This document shows positions 12,883-19,245 of a DNA stretch of 24,674 nucleotides, one piece after another. Below the pieces are notes generated by a model. It searched no databases, had not been told where the DNA came from, and saw nothing but the letters and a program-made list of their open reading frames with translations. Each line of letters begins with the position of its first letter. Within the stretch, counting starts at the first letter, position 1. A program made the translations under genes and the position numbers. Source of the DNA: a virus; the IMG/VR virus record IMGVR_UViG_3300003267_000424, positions 1 through 24,674 of that record. One strand, given 5' to 3'.

Positions 12883-14032
12883 GGGCTACCTTGGTCTTGC
12901 CGGCCTTTAGGGCCGTCATCGCGTCACGGAGCCGGCGCCAGTCCTCGGGCGCTGCGGGCTGTGCAGGCGGTTCGGTCGGCACCAACCGGACCGCGGCGAG
13001 CTGCTTTTGTTGCGACGCATTCCAACTCAGCGCTTCTTCCATGGCCGTCATGAGCATCTCGCCGCCGGCTCGAAGGAGCTGGCCCACGCAGGGCGGCTTG
13101 ACCATCCAGGTCAACGCCTTGCCGGCCTTCCATGCTGCGCCGAGGACTTTGAAGTCTTCGGCCGTCAGGGGTCGCGGCGTTGCCGAGCGAGCCACCTCGG
13201 CTAGCTCGGCCAGCTGGGCCGCGGAGGCCATCGCGCCGAGCTGCCCCCGACGGCCGCCCTCGGAGGCGGCTCTTAGGGCGTAGAGCGCCTCGGTCGGGTC
13301 GAAGGCGTAGGCATGCTCCTGCCGGGGGCAATGGGCCGCTGGCGGGGCCGCTGGGGCCCTTGTCGGGGCTGGTTCCGGGACTGGCAAAGCCGGAGGCTCT
13401 TGGGGGGGAGAGGGAGGGCTTGGCTTTGGTACGGCGCATGGCGCACCCAGATCGCGCGCGCGCCCCAGGTCTCTCTCTTCCTGTTCCTGTTCCTGTTCCT
13501 GTTCCTGAGAGCAAAGGGTCCCCAAAGGCTCTACCAAAGGCTTTGGTTTGGCTTTCCCGCTAGGATTATTAGACTTTCTTGGCTTTGCTTTGCCCTGGAC
13601 GATCGCAAACGATCGAGCAAATTCAGGGCTCATTCGGACCAGAAACCCACCAAAAAACTCAGCAGCCTCCCGCTTGAGGGCGCAGTCCGGAAGCAGCGCC
13701 CACTCCTCGCGCCAGCCGACGACGACGTTCGGATTGCCGGGCTTGTTCGACCGAAGGGCATTGGGCAGCCAGACCAGCCGGGTTGCCTGATCAAACCTTG
13801 CCATGCCCGCGGCCGTGATCTCCTGGAAGCATGCCTTGGTCGCCTCGAGGGACCAGTTCAGCTCATCCGCGATGGTGGCCATGCCCAGCACAAATAGACC
13901 CGGGATCGGCGTGTTGTGCGGACCGGTGAGCAAGTACTGCCAGAGTGTTTGTGCATTCGGCGCGGGCGCAGAGAGGGCCCGAAACTTCTCATCCCGCCAC
14001 ATGCGACGCTCAACCCTCGAGTACAGACTCAT
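12872..14032 (-). CDS. replication initiator / helicase-loader-like protein
   Basis: The first about 130 residues resemble the N-terminal winged-helix domain of phage replication proteins (SLYSRVERRMWRDEKFRAL, a PGLFVLGMATIADELNW-type helix pair, WLPNALRSNKPGNPNVVVGW). A linker follows with an EQ repeat (about 177-185) and a long Pro/Ala stretch. The C-terminal domain (residues about 265-386) contains FKVLGAAWKAGKALTWMVKPPCVGQLL. The order is what one sees in origin-binding proteins placed just before dnaB. AAGGGAG lies 6 bases before the ATG. No ATPase motif is visible, so it is more like lambda O than a DnaC loader. Confidence 0.72.
   Translation of the reverse strand: MSLYSRVERRMWRDEKFRALSAPAPNAQTLWQYLLTGPHNTPIPGLFVLGMATIADELNWSLEATKACFQEITAAGMARFDQATRLVWLPNALRSNKPGNPNVVVGWREEWALLPDCALKREAAEFFGGFLVRMSPEFARSFAIVQGKAKPRKSNNPSGKAKPKPLVEPLGTLCSQEQEQEQEQEERDLGRARDLGAPCAVPKPSPPSPPQEPPALPVPEPAPTRAPAAPPAAHCPRQEHAYAFDPTEALYALRAASEGGRRGQLGAMASAAQLAELAEVARSATPRPLTAEDFKVLGAAWKAGKALTWMVKPPCVGQLLRAGGEMLMTAMEEALSWNASQQKQLAAVRLVPTEPPAQPAAPEDWRRLRDAMTALKAGKTKVAHGS
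13478..13507. repeat. five perfect TTCCTG hexamers inside the replication gene
   Basis: Five uninterrupted TTCCTG units (CAGGAA on the coding strand) encode the alternating Glu/Gln run of the initiator linker. The unit length is a multiple of three, so slippage would change linker length without breaking the frame. Position inside a replication initiator gene also resembles the lambda origin layout, but the units are simple and not palindromic. Confidence 0.9.
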
Positions 14033-14193
14033 GACAAAGCTCCCTTCGCTCTATCGCCACATCGCGCTTCGACCAATCCGCGAGAGTCATTTCCGCAGAC
14101 GTTCAGGCGTCTGGACGTCCCGGTGCACTGAGTGAACCCGGTGCCTCCGGCGCACCGAGCGCGCTGATATCGATAAGAAGCAGCGGCAATCAT
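14029..14193 (-). CDS. possible 54-residue protein ahead of the replication gene
   Basis: A frame from ATG 14193 ends in ATGA, overlapping the start of the replication gene, as most neighbours in this operon do, and it begins 13 bases after the preceding stop. It encodes a basic, Cys/Gly/Arg-rich peptide with four cysteines. The ribosome site is weak (GGA, 5 bases away). The composition is not clearly that of a folded protein, and the two hairpins in this stretch (14097-14114, 14139-14157) could mean it is a leader instead. Confidence 0.38.
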   Translation of the reverse strand: MIAAASYRYQRARCAGGTGFTQCTGTSRRLNVCGNDSRGLVEARCGDRAKGALS

Positions 14194-14206
14194 CTCGATC
14201 CGCGGC

Positions 14207-14992
14207 CTAGTTGCACTGCCTTGTTGCCCAATCCATCAAAGGCTCTCTCAATCTGTCCTTTGCTTCGGCTCTCTTGAGCCGAAGTTCGAGAAAGCCCGTC
14301 ACGCTATTCAATTCGTCTGGATTGAGTTTCTTCCATGATCTAGTAAAGGGAAGAGACGCAACACCTCTCGCTTCCGCCGTGACTTCGCCAAGCGCTGACC
14401 TCCAAGTCTTTCGCTCTTCAGGGGTCATCTTTTTCCCCGGAAGGCCCGTTTCAAGGCTTGCGATCTTGCGCAGCTGTTGACCGATCTGACGGACGGCCTT
14501 GTCGCTGATGATGCCGCGCTCGGAGGATAGAACGACGACCTCCTTGCGAAGCTCTAGTAGCTCTTCATTTTGCTGATCGAATTTGCGTGTCAAAGCCGCC
14601 AATGCGTGAGAGAGCGGAGCGAGAATTGGGGCTAGGGCGTCGGGACTGAACGTTGCTCCGTGTTGCCGGCGATCGAGCCACTGCTCGAACACGTCAGCCA
14701 TCTTGCGGGTTAGCTCGATGCACCGCGGCTTGTTGCATCGGGTCATCAGAAGCAACGCCGCTTTTCGGGTCAGCACCCAATCTGCGTACGGTATTCCGCT
14801 CTTTCCAAGTTCGGAAAAACCGAACACCTCGTTTTTATTAATCAATCCGTCCTTGACCGCTTTGCGAAGCGTTTCTGCTAGGTGACCAGGGCCAGCCGCT
14901 CCGGCATACCCGGCCCACCCCGCTAAGGCCCCAAGGGTTGTGGTCAAATCGCCCTGGCGTTCCTCCATTTCCAAAGATCGGTCTTCGCACAC
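14207..14992 (-). CDS. phage regulator-like protein (possible antirepressor)
   Basis: The 261-residue frame starts at GTG 14992. The N-terminal part (TTTLGALAGWAGYAGAAGPGHLAETLRKAVKDGLI) and the segment LTRKAALLLMTRCNKPRCIELTRKMADVFEQW look like a DNA-binding antirepressor-type domain. A helical connector follows (EELLELRKEVVVLSSERG), then a C-terminal module with TPEERKTWRSALGEVTAEARGVASLPFTRSWKKLNP. The whole resembles two-domain phage regulators, though no named domain is certain. Another ATG with a much better ribosome site lies upstream in the same frame at 15064 but is cut off by a TGA, so the true start is doubtful. Confidence 0.6.
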   Translation of the reverse strand: MCEDRSLEMEERQGDLTTTLGALAGWAGYAGAAGPGHLAETLRKAVKDGLINKNEVFGFSELGKSGIPYADWVLTRKAALLLMTRCNKPRCIELTRKMADVFEQWLDRRQHGATFSPDALAPILAPLSHALAALTRKFDQQNEELLELRKEVVVLSSERGIISDKAVRQIGQQLRKIASLETGLPGKKMTPEERKTWRSALGEVTAEARGVASLPFTRSWKKLNPDELNSVTGFLELRLKRAEAKDRLREPLMDWATRQCN

Positions 14993-14998
14993 TGCTCG

Positions 14999-15064
14999 TC
15001 AGTGTCCGTTCCCGAGATCCTGAAGTTCGACACTATCCTGAGTTCTTCTTTTCGCGTTTGTCAT
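14999..15064 (-). CDS. 21-codon leader frame in phase with the downstream regulator
   Basis: ATG 15064 is preceded by GAGGGG at 5 bases and by a further AGGAGG, the best ribosome site in this stretch. The frame reads MTNAKRRTQDSVELQDLGNG, then His and TGA, and after two more codons meets the GTG start of the regulator in the same phase. It could be a leader peptide, or the real N-terminus of the regulator broken by a nonsense change. Confidence 0.4.
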   Translation of the reverse strand: MTNAKRRTQDSVELQDLGNGH

Positions 15065-15100
15065 TGAATCCCCTCTATCCTCCTCACTCCCAACCCGGAA

Positions 15101-15892
15101 TCACCCTGCTTCCGCTGACTCGCCCATCCCCTCGAAGATCGCGCGAATGCCCTCAGTGAGCTCGACCGGTGAACACTCTCCGATTGTTTGTTCGAACGCG
15201 ACGAGTCCTGAAAGCAGGCCCTGGCCGATCGCATAGATCCATGAGTTCTGAACCATCATGGCCCGATTCGGTTTGCAGCCCTCTGCGTCTTGAGACGTAT
15301 AGCCGCGACACAGTAGAGGTCTGACGGGATAGATCGAGCATTCGTTCGAGACGAGGAACGGGCAGGGAAGTTGTGCTGCAGCCCGCTTGCGCGGAGCATC
15401 AGCGTCACGCAAACGCTTGACGCCCACGCGGAACCGCCCTTGATATCCGGACTGGCTCTGTGTGCCGAAGATCTCGTCTGTCTTTCGAGAAGTGGCCAAG
15501 ACACGTTCCCAAAGCGCTTTGCGTGCCTCCGCCGAGAAGTGTTTGCGAACGTAGAGGAAGATACTTCCGAGTTCCGATGAAGACACACCGACTTGAAATG
15601 AGCAGCACCAAGCGCATCCCTGCTTGCATGCGGGGGGCTCGAATCTCGAGTCAGGAATAATTCGAAGGCTGTCGATATGGGCCTGGACGAGCCGATCGCA
15701 CACAGTCAATATCTGTCTTACGAGGCCGATCAACTTCGCTTCTCGGGGCCAGTCAGCAGGAAACCTTGGGTACGCGTCGGAACACGTCCGAAATACGTCC
15801 TGCCCGAGTTCAACGATCTTCTCTTTGACCTGCGAAGGTATGTCGGGACTCGCAGCGGTCCCCTGGAGTAACGGAAGATGCGCCCTGCTCAT
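15101..15892 (-). CDS. YkgJ-family cysteine-cluster protein
   Basis: The 263-residue protein contains the cysteine set of the YkgJ/UPF0153 family: CKQGCAWCC near residue 93, then CPFL, NECSIYPVRPLLCRGY (about 182-197) and a later C in AEGCKP. The family is thought to bind a metal or iron-sulfur cluster; its reaction is not established. The N-terminal 80 residues are helical and variable. The ATG overlaps the stop of the nuclease gene upstream (ATGA) and has a GAGGTGAG ribosome site. Such a gene within a phage early operon is unusual, and nothing here shows what it modifies. Confidence 0.86.
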   Translation of the reverse strand: MSRAHLPLLQGTAASPDIPSQVKEKIVELGQDVFRTCSDAYPRFPADWPREAKLIGLVRQILTVCDRLVQAHIDSLRIIPDSRFEPPACKQGCAWCCSFQVGVSSSELGSIFLYVRKHFSAEARKALWERVLATSRKTDEIFGTQSQSGYQGRFRVGVKRLRDADAPRKRAAAQLPCPFLVSNECSIYPVRPLLCRGYTSQDAEGCKPNRAMMVQNSWIYAIGQGLLSGLVAFEQTIGECSPVELTEGIRAIFEGMGESAEAG

Positions 15893-16308
15893 CGCTCACC
15901 TCGCTCCCAGTTCGGAATCACCGCACTCAGCCCGCTCCTATTCGCTTGCGAAAACCACCGCTGCGGAATCACCACGATCGTTTCATCGGGGTAGTACTTC
16001 GCCATGCGCTTGAGCCGTGTTTTGCTCTGCGGATCCATCCATCCCTTGCACTCGTGCCACTCGTGCCGGCCATCTGGGTACTCGACACGAAAGTCCGGCG
16101 TGTAGCTCATCGTGCCGCGCTTGATTCCCTCGAACACGAACGTGTGCGGCTCGTAGGCCCAGCCGACGATCTTTCCGCTGCGCTTCAGCAGGTTGAGATA
16201 TCGGGCGTAGTTGGCTTCCGAACGGGAGCGAAAGAACTGGCCGCCTAGGTCCGCGCGTTTGCCTTTCTTGGCCACTGAATGGGCATTACGAACCGGCGAG
16301 AGTTTCAT
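15889..16308 (-). CDS. DUF1064-type PD-(D/E)XK endonuclease
   Basis: The start at 16308 is chosen because of an ATGA overlap and AGGAAG 6 bases upstream; a longer frame to 16383 is likely spurious. The 139-residue product has a basic N-terminus, then FFRSRSEANYARYLN. The nuclease core follows: YTPDFRVEYPDGRHEWHECKGW with Asp, then Glu-x-Lys (ECK), then a helix with KTRLKRMAKYYP and the strand TIVVI. This is the DUF1064 arrangement, related to small resolvase-like phage nucleases. A role in recombination or fork processing is likely, given the replication genes nearby. Confidence 0.86.
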   Translation of the reverse strand: MKLSPVRNAHSVAKKGKRADLGGQFFRSRSEANYARYLNLLKRSGKIVGWAYEPHTFVFEGIKRGTMSYTPDFRVEYPDGRHEWHECKGWMDPQSKTRLKRMAKYYPDETIVVIPQRWFSQANRSGLSAVIPNWERGER

Positions 16309-16637
16309 CGAACGCTTCCTATATGCGCGCCGCAGTAGGGCAGCCCCTGCAGAGCGCGCGCTTTGCAGTCTCTGATCGCGCACCAGCCGTCATTGAATCC
16401 CTCGGGCGGTAGGTATTCAGCGATGTGCTGCGTCGCGGCTGTTCCTCGCGCAATCACGCGTGCCTCGTGTGATCGGCGCATGCTCTGCCGCGCGCCAGTA
16501 TCGGTACGTAGGACCATGATGTTTTCGTCGACGTAGAGCACGAACGCGTTTTGCGCGTAGACGCCCCGAGCGAAGGTCTCGATCCGTTCCTCTGGCCAGC
16601 CTGCCGCCGCCGCAAGGCGCTTCCAGTCATGGAGCAT
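16305..16637 (-). CDS. unknown 110-residue protein with a C-terminal Cys/His cluster
   Basis: The first half is helical and strand-like (MLHDWKRLAAAAGWPEERIE, AFVLYVDENIMVLRTD). The last 25 residues hold a CX4CX10CX2H set (CAIRDCKARALQGLPYCGAH), which could bind one zinc. The ATG follows GGGG at a short distance and overlaps the gene upstream by 11 bases; its stop overlaps the nuclease start by ATGA. No family is recognised. Confidence 0.72.
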   Translation of the reverse strand: MLHDWKRLAAAAGWPEERIETFARGVYAQNAFVLYVDENIMVLRTDTGARQSMRRSHEARVIARGTAATQHIAEYLPPEGFNDGWCAIRDCKARALQGLPYCGAHIGSVR

Positions 16638-16842
16638 CGTCCCCGTTCCGTCGATCTTCGACGTCGCTTGTGAGAATGATCATCCTGGCACCGCAGCAAC
16701 AGTCGCCCGCGGCCTGAATCAGCTCGCTCGCCGCCACGGCATCCAGCGGCAGTCGCAGGTCCACGGCGTAGTGAGCATAGGGTATCGACGGGTCACCCAG
16801 ACCGCGCGGACAGCGCAGTCGCAGCACATGCACGTCAATCAC
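16627..16842 (-). CDS. 71-residue cysteine-cluster protein, paralogue of its upstream neighbour
   Basis: The start is placed at GTG 16842, which overlaps the upstream stop (GTGA) and has GGAGG 5 bases before it; a GTG four codons earlier is the alternative. The sequence (VHVLRLRC, YAVDLRLPL, ELIQAAGDCCCGARMIIL) lines up with the protein encoded next to it at 16839-17045. The pair looks like a tandem duplication. The lone Cys after VLRLR plus CCCG could form a small zinc site. The function is unknown. Confidence 0.72.
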   Translation of the reverse strand: MIDVHVLRLRCPRGLGDPSIPYAHYAVDLRLPLDAVAASELIQAAGDCCCGARMIILTSDVEDRRNGDDAP

Positions 16843-17045
16843 GGCCGCCTCCACGGATCGGCCTGGCTTTCAGACAACGGCACTAGCTCACCTCCGCATG
16901 CACAGGTGCCGATCGCGCTCAGGAGCCGGTGCAGCAGCGCCGGCGGTACCGGCTGCCCAATGTCGACGCGAACGTGCCCGCCGCTGTCGTCCGGTTGCGC
17001 GATGTTATGAGAACACCGCAGATGCAGCACGCGTTCGTCGCTCAC
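16839..17045 (-). CDS. 68-residue cysteine-cluster protein, paralogue of its downstream neighbour
   Basis: GTG 17045 overlaps the upstream stop (GTGA) and has AGGAG 8 bases upstream; the longer frame to 17138 has a composition typical of an artefact. The product reads ERVLHLRC, then VRVDIGQPV, then LLSAIGTCACGGELVPL. It matches the neighbour at 16627-16842 position by position: VLxLRC, VDxxxP, a helix, then CxCG. Both likely fold alike around one metal ion. The function is unknown. Confidence 0.72.
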   Translation of the reverse strand: MSDERVLHLRCSHNIAQPDDSGGHVRVDIGQPVPPALLHRLLSAIGTCACGGELVPLSESQADPWRRP

Positions 17046-17290
17046 CGCCCGCGCTCCTGCTTGATCGCAGCCACGGCCGTCTGCAGAAATGCCGCGAGCG
17101 AGAGCGCTTCGTCGGGGGCGAGGCGCGTCGAGCCGCAAGCGGTCGGGCGCCAGACGCCGTCGGGCCCACGGAAGCGTTCGTCGAGCGCAACACGACTCGC
17201 AGTCGCGTCGTCGCCTTCGATGCGTATGCGCAGCTCGTAGCGATCACCGCGCTGAATGCTCGCGATGTGTCGGTCGAAGGGCTTCGCCAT
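17042..17290 (-). CDS. unknown 82-residue protein
   Basis: ATG 17290 lies 2 bases after the stop of the gene before it, so the start twelve codons further in from the longest frame is preferred. The protein has strand-like and Arg-rich pieces (DRYELRIRIEGDDATASRVAL, RPTACGSTRLAP) and ends in a helix (EALSLAAFLQTAVAAIKQ). No family is recognised. It is coupled by GTGA to the cysteine-cluster gene pair that follows. Confidence 0.7.
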   Translation of the reverse strand: MAKPFDRHIASIQRGDRYELRIRIEGDDATASRVALDERFRGPDGVWRPTACGSTRLAPDEALSLAAFLQTAVAAIKQERGR

Positions 17291-17292
17291 GG

Positions 17293-17496
17293 CTACACCA
17301 GCCCCGCTTTCGTGGCCCACCACTCCGAGACCACTAGCGTGCCCTCTTGACTCTCCTGGTACACCTCGCTGTCGTCATCGACGCAGCTCCGAGGCACCCA
17401 GCGTTCCTTGCCCTCGATCACGCACAGCAAAGCGCTCGCGGTCTGTTTGATCGCACGAACGTGTTCGAACGAAACCTTGTTCGCGAAGTCGGTCAT
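17293..17496 (-). CDS. 67-residue conserved-type phage protein
   Basis: ATG 17496 overlaps the methyltransferase stop (ATGA) and has a very strong AGGAGG site. The sequence VRAIKQTASALLCVIEGKER, then WVPRSCVDDDSEVYQ and TLVVSEWWATKAGLV has the look of a small phage protein seen widely in early regions, a compact beta-barrel with a SEWWA ending. Its function is not known. The tight coupling to the methyltransferase could be functional or simply operon packing. Confidence 0.8.
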   Translation of the reverse strand: MTDFANKVSFEHVRAIKQTASALLCVIEGKERWVPRSCVDDDSEVYQESQEGTLVVSEWWATKAGLV

Positions 17497-18380
17497 GACC
17501 CCTCCTGGGCGAGCGCCTGCACCACGCACCCGATCACATAGGCGCACTGGGGAACTACGGCGTTACCGAGTGCCTTGAGCCGATCTCGCCGTCGCGGGAT
17601 CTTCGGGGCCGTCCTGGGCGGTTCCCACGGATATTGCGTTTCGCCGCGACCCGCGGGCCAATGTCCGTCCAAGCCTCTGGGAATCCCATGAGCGATTCGA
17701 CCCATGCTGGATTGAGAGAGCCGCCGACTGTGGTCGCGAGCCCGTCTCCGCTGGTTGGAGACGTGTTCGCCCGGTTGTTGTTTCCGCTGACCGTCGGGGT
17801 CGGCCAGCGCATCCGCACCGTCTGTTCCAAGGAGACCTGCTTCCCGCGAGCTAAAGCCTCTGGACTCCGATGTCTGCCGCCGTTGCCGCAACTGGCCTCT
17901 GGCGTGGGCCACGACAAAAACCCGTTCTCGTCGATGCGGCGCACCGACGTCGGAAGCTCGCAAGCAATCCCACCACGCGTCATACCCGAGCGTGGCCAAG
18001 TCTCCGAGAACGGTGTCGAGCCCTCGAACAGTGAGAGCTGCGACGTTTTCCACAACGACGAAACGGGGTCGTAGTTCGCGAACGATTCTGGCGTACTCTC
18101 TCCAAAGACCCGAGCGCTCACCCGTGATGCCAGCCTGCTTGCCAGCGTTGCTAATGTCTTGGCAGGGGAAGCCTCCGCAGATGAGATCGACCGGCTCGAG
18201 TTGCTTGGCTCCGATGGAGCAAACATCTTCGTATCGAGCGGCAGCTGGCCAGTGCTTTGCAAGCACGGCGCGACAGAATTCCTCACGCTCTACCTGCCAC
18301 TTCACAGGGCCCAGACCGGCCCATTCCAAGCCAAGTTCCAGACCGCCGATCCCAGAAAACAACGAGCCGATGGTGATCAT
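17493..18380 (-). CDS. DNA cytosine-C5 methyltransferase
   Basis: The 295-residue enzyme transfers methyl from S-adenosylmethionine to cytosine C5. Motif I is SLFSGIGGLELGLE (6-19), motif IV GGFPCQDIS with catalytic Cys73, motif VI VVVENV (108-113), motif VIII APHRRERVF (147-155), and motif X LGNAVVP (271-277). The target-recognition part between motifs VIII and IX is short and contains a Gln/Arg-rich stretch. In a phage it probably protects DNA from host restriction, and no cognate nuclease gene is near. The ATG overlaps the membrane-protein stop (ATGA). A second open frame runs through most of the gene (see 17555-18286). Confidence 0.95.
   Translation of the reverse strand: MITIGSLFSGIGGLELGLEWAGLGPVKWQVEREEFCRAVLAKHWPAAARYEDVCSIGAKQLEPVDLICGGFPCQDISNAGKQAGITGERSGLWREYARIVRELRPRFVVVENVAALTVRGLDTVLGDLATLGYDAWWDCLRASDVGAPHRRERVFVVAHARGQLRQRRQTSESRGFSSREAGLLGTDGADALADPDGQRKQQPGEHVSNQRRRARDHSRRLSQSSMGRIAHGIPRGLDGHWPAGRGETQYPWEPPRTAPKIPRRRDRLKALGNAVVPQCAYVIGCVVQALAQEGS
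17555..18286 (-). CDS. overlapping frame inside the methyltransferase gene resembling Dcm-associated phage proteins
   Basis: On the same strand but in another phase, 243 codons stay open from GTG 18286, with AGGT 5 bases upstream. The product has pieces that do not look random: EASPAKT (38-44), SSLWKTSQLSLF (76-87), FSETWPRSGMTRGG (93-106), two WPTP motifs (126, 161) and LNPAWVESLMGFPEAWTD (191-208). As I know it, this order marks a phage protein family usually encoded beside cytosine methyltransferases. Here it lies wholly within the enzyme gene. Translation is not shown. The alternative is that these motifs are simply the shifted reading of conserved Dcm DNA and that some database members arose the same way. 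Confidence 0.4.
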   Translation of the reverse strand: MRNSVAPCLQSTGQLPLDTKMFAPSEPSNSSRSISSAEASPAKTLATLASRLASRVSARVFGESTPESFANYDPVSSLWKTSQLSLFEGSTPFSETWPRSGMTRGGIACELPTSVRRIDENGFLSWPTPEASCGNGGRHRSPEALARGKQVSLEQTVRMRWPTPTVSGNNNRANTSPTSGDGLATTVGGSLNPAWVESLMGFPEAWTDIGPRVAAKRNIRGNRPGRPRRSRDGEIGSRHSVTP

Positions 18381-18646
18381 CGCCGTGCTCCGGCGCCAAA
18401 CATCAACCGTCGCAGCATGCGCAGCGCTTCGGACCGCTCGGCCACGGTGGCGTATCGCACCCAGCGGTCAGTGGCCCAAAGAGCGACGTCTCCGCAGTGA
18501 TAAACGAGCCAACGCATCCACGCGTGTGGCAGCGGCAACAGGGTACAGACGTAGCCCGCCCAGCACGCGGTATACAGCACCGCGCACAGCAGGAGCTTGG
18601 CGACGGCGGCCAGAGCATGGGTGAGCAGGAGGTGGGGACCCGTCAT
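18377..18646 (-). CDS. 89-residue small membrane protein
   Basis: ATG 18646 overlaps the stop of the 28-codon gene before it (ATGA) and has GGAAGGG 5 bases upstream. Residues about 5-36 are hydrophobic (LTHALAAVAKLLLCAVLYTA, then CWAGYVCTLLPLP) and form one membrane helix or a hairpin. A Trp-rich middle follows (AWMRWLVYHCGDVALWATDRW), then a basic helical end. The stop overlaps the methyltransferase start. It may sit in the inner membrane; the role is unknown. Confidence 0.75.
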   Translation of the reverse strand: MTGPHLLLTHALAAVAKLLLCAVLYTACWAGYVCTLLPLPHAWMRWLVYHCGDVALWATDRWVRYATVAERSEALRMLRRLMFGAGARR

Positions 18647-18729
18647 CGCTGCCCTTCCCGCGCTTTGTGCGAGCACCAGTCCGAGGCGCGGCGGAGCCAG
18701 AGCGCGAGGGCGATCAGGACTCGCGTCAT
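18643..18729 (-). CDS. 28-residue micro-protein
   Basis: This tiny frame has ATGA overlaps at both ends and a strong GGGAGG site 4 bases before its ATG, which together make it more credible than its length suggests. It begins MTRVLIALALWLRRASDW, with a short hydrophobic then basic helix, and ends in a basic tail. It may attach to the membrane next to the protein encoded after it, or it may mainly carry ribosomes to the next start. Confidence 0.6.
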   Translation of the reverse strand: MTRVLIALALWLRRASDWCSHKAREGQR

Positions 18730-18935
18730 GTCGCCTCCCTGCGCGCGCGAACAAAGACGGCTGCGAGCAATGCCTCGGCAACCTGCTTCGGACTGCCTCG
18801 CAACTTTTCGGTAAGCGATACCACCCCGTCACACCACAACGTTTCTGCGGAACGGCCACGTTGGCCGTCCGCTCGCGTATTGCGGTTATTCCCGACTCGT
18901 GCGACCTTGGCACGATGTGCGCGTTGCGCCTCCAT
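18726..18935 (-). CDS. unknown 69-residue basic protein
   Basis: The ATG has GGAGCG 5 bases upstream and the stop overlaps the micro-protein start (ATGA). The N-terminal half is Arg-rich and probably flexible. The C-terminal half (LTEKLRGSPKQVAEALLAAVFVRARR) forms a helix pair. No family is recognised. It is the second gene after the leftward promoter, a position where many phages carry host-takeover or antitermination proteins, but no such motif is visible beyond its basic character. Confidence 0.6.
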   Translation of the reverse strand: MEAQRAHRAKVARVGNNRNTRADGQRGRSAETLWCDGVVSLTEKLRGSPKQVAEALLAAVFVRARREAT

Positions 18936-18953
18936 TCGATTCGCTCCGCTCGA

Positions 18954-19238
18954 TCAGGCCGCGGCGCGCGAGCGTTTGGGTTTGCGAGATCGCTGGAAGG
19001 GCTTAGCCTCCGCGATCGCCTCGCGCTCCTCAGAGGTCATCCATGACACCGCCGTCACTTTGCCGCGCGTCCACTTTTCGATGGCGAGACGGTGGGCTTC
19101 GCGGGGGCGCTGCGTGCCCTCCAGCCAATGGTGAATCGCGACGTTGGAGACACCGATTGCGTTGCCGCAATCGATCTGACTGAGCTCGTGTTTTACAAGA
19201 AACGCGGCCAAAGCTTTGGCGCCTCGAGTAAATCGCAT
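18954..19238 (-). CDS. Cro-like HTH repressor, first gene of the leftward operon
   Basis: The 94-residue protein has a Cro/XRE helix-turn-helix: ALAAFLVKHELSQIDCGNAI, then GVSNVAIHHWLEGTQRPREA (about residues 8-48), then a charged C-terminus ending KPKRSRAAA. Start 19238 is preferred over the upstream in-frame ATG at 19274 because the latter lies inside the -35 box of the leftward promoter. The -10 box ends only 7 bases before this ATG and no ribosome site is present, so the mRNA is probably leaderless. It likely binds the GTTTAATTAAAC operators during lytic growth. Confidence 0.82.
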   Translation of the reverse strand: MRFTRGAKALAAFLVKHELSQIDCGNAIGVSNVAIHHWLEGTQRPREAHRLAIEKWTRGKVTAVSWMTSEEREAIAEAKPFQRSRKPKRSRAAA

Positions 19239-19245
19239 GGTTTTA

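Noticed and set aside
12202-13053. A 283-codon open frame on the plus strand
   Set aside because: It is antisense to dnaB and the replication gene, with Arg/His-rich composition and no start context.
13478-13507. Possible short CRISPR-like array
   Set aside because: The units are contiguous hexamers without spacers inside a coding region.
14139-14157. CGGTGC/GCACCG hairpin as a terminator before the replication gene
   Set aside because: There is no T-run on either strand, and the surrounding genes are in one operon, so a terminator here is unlikely.
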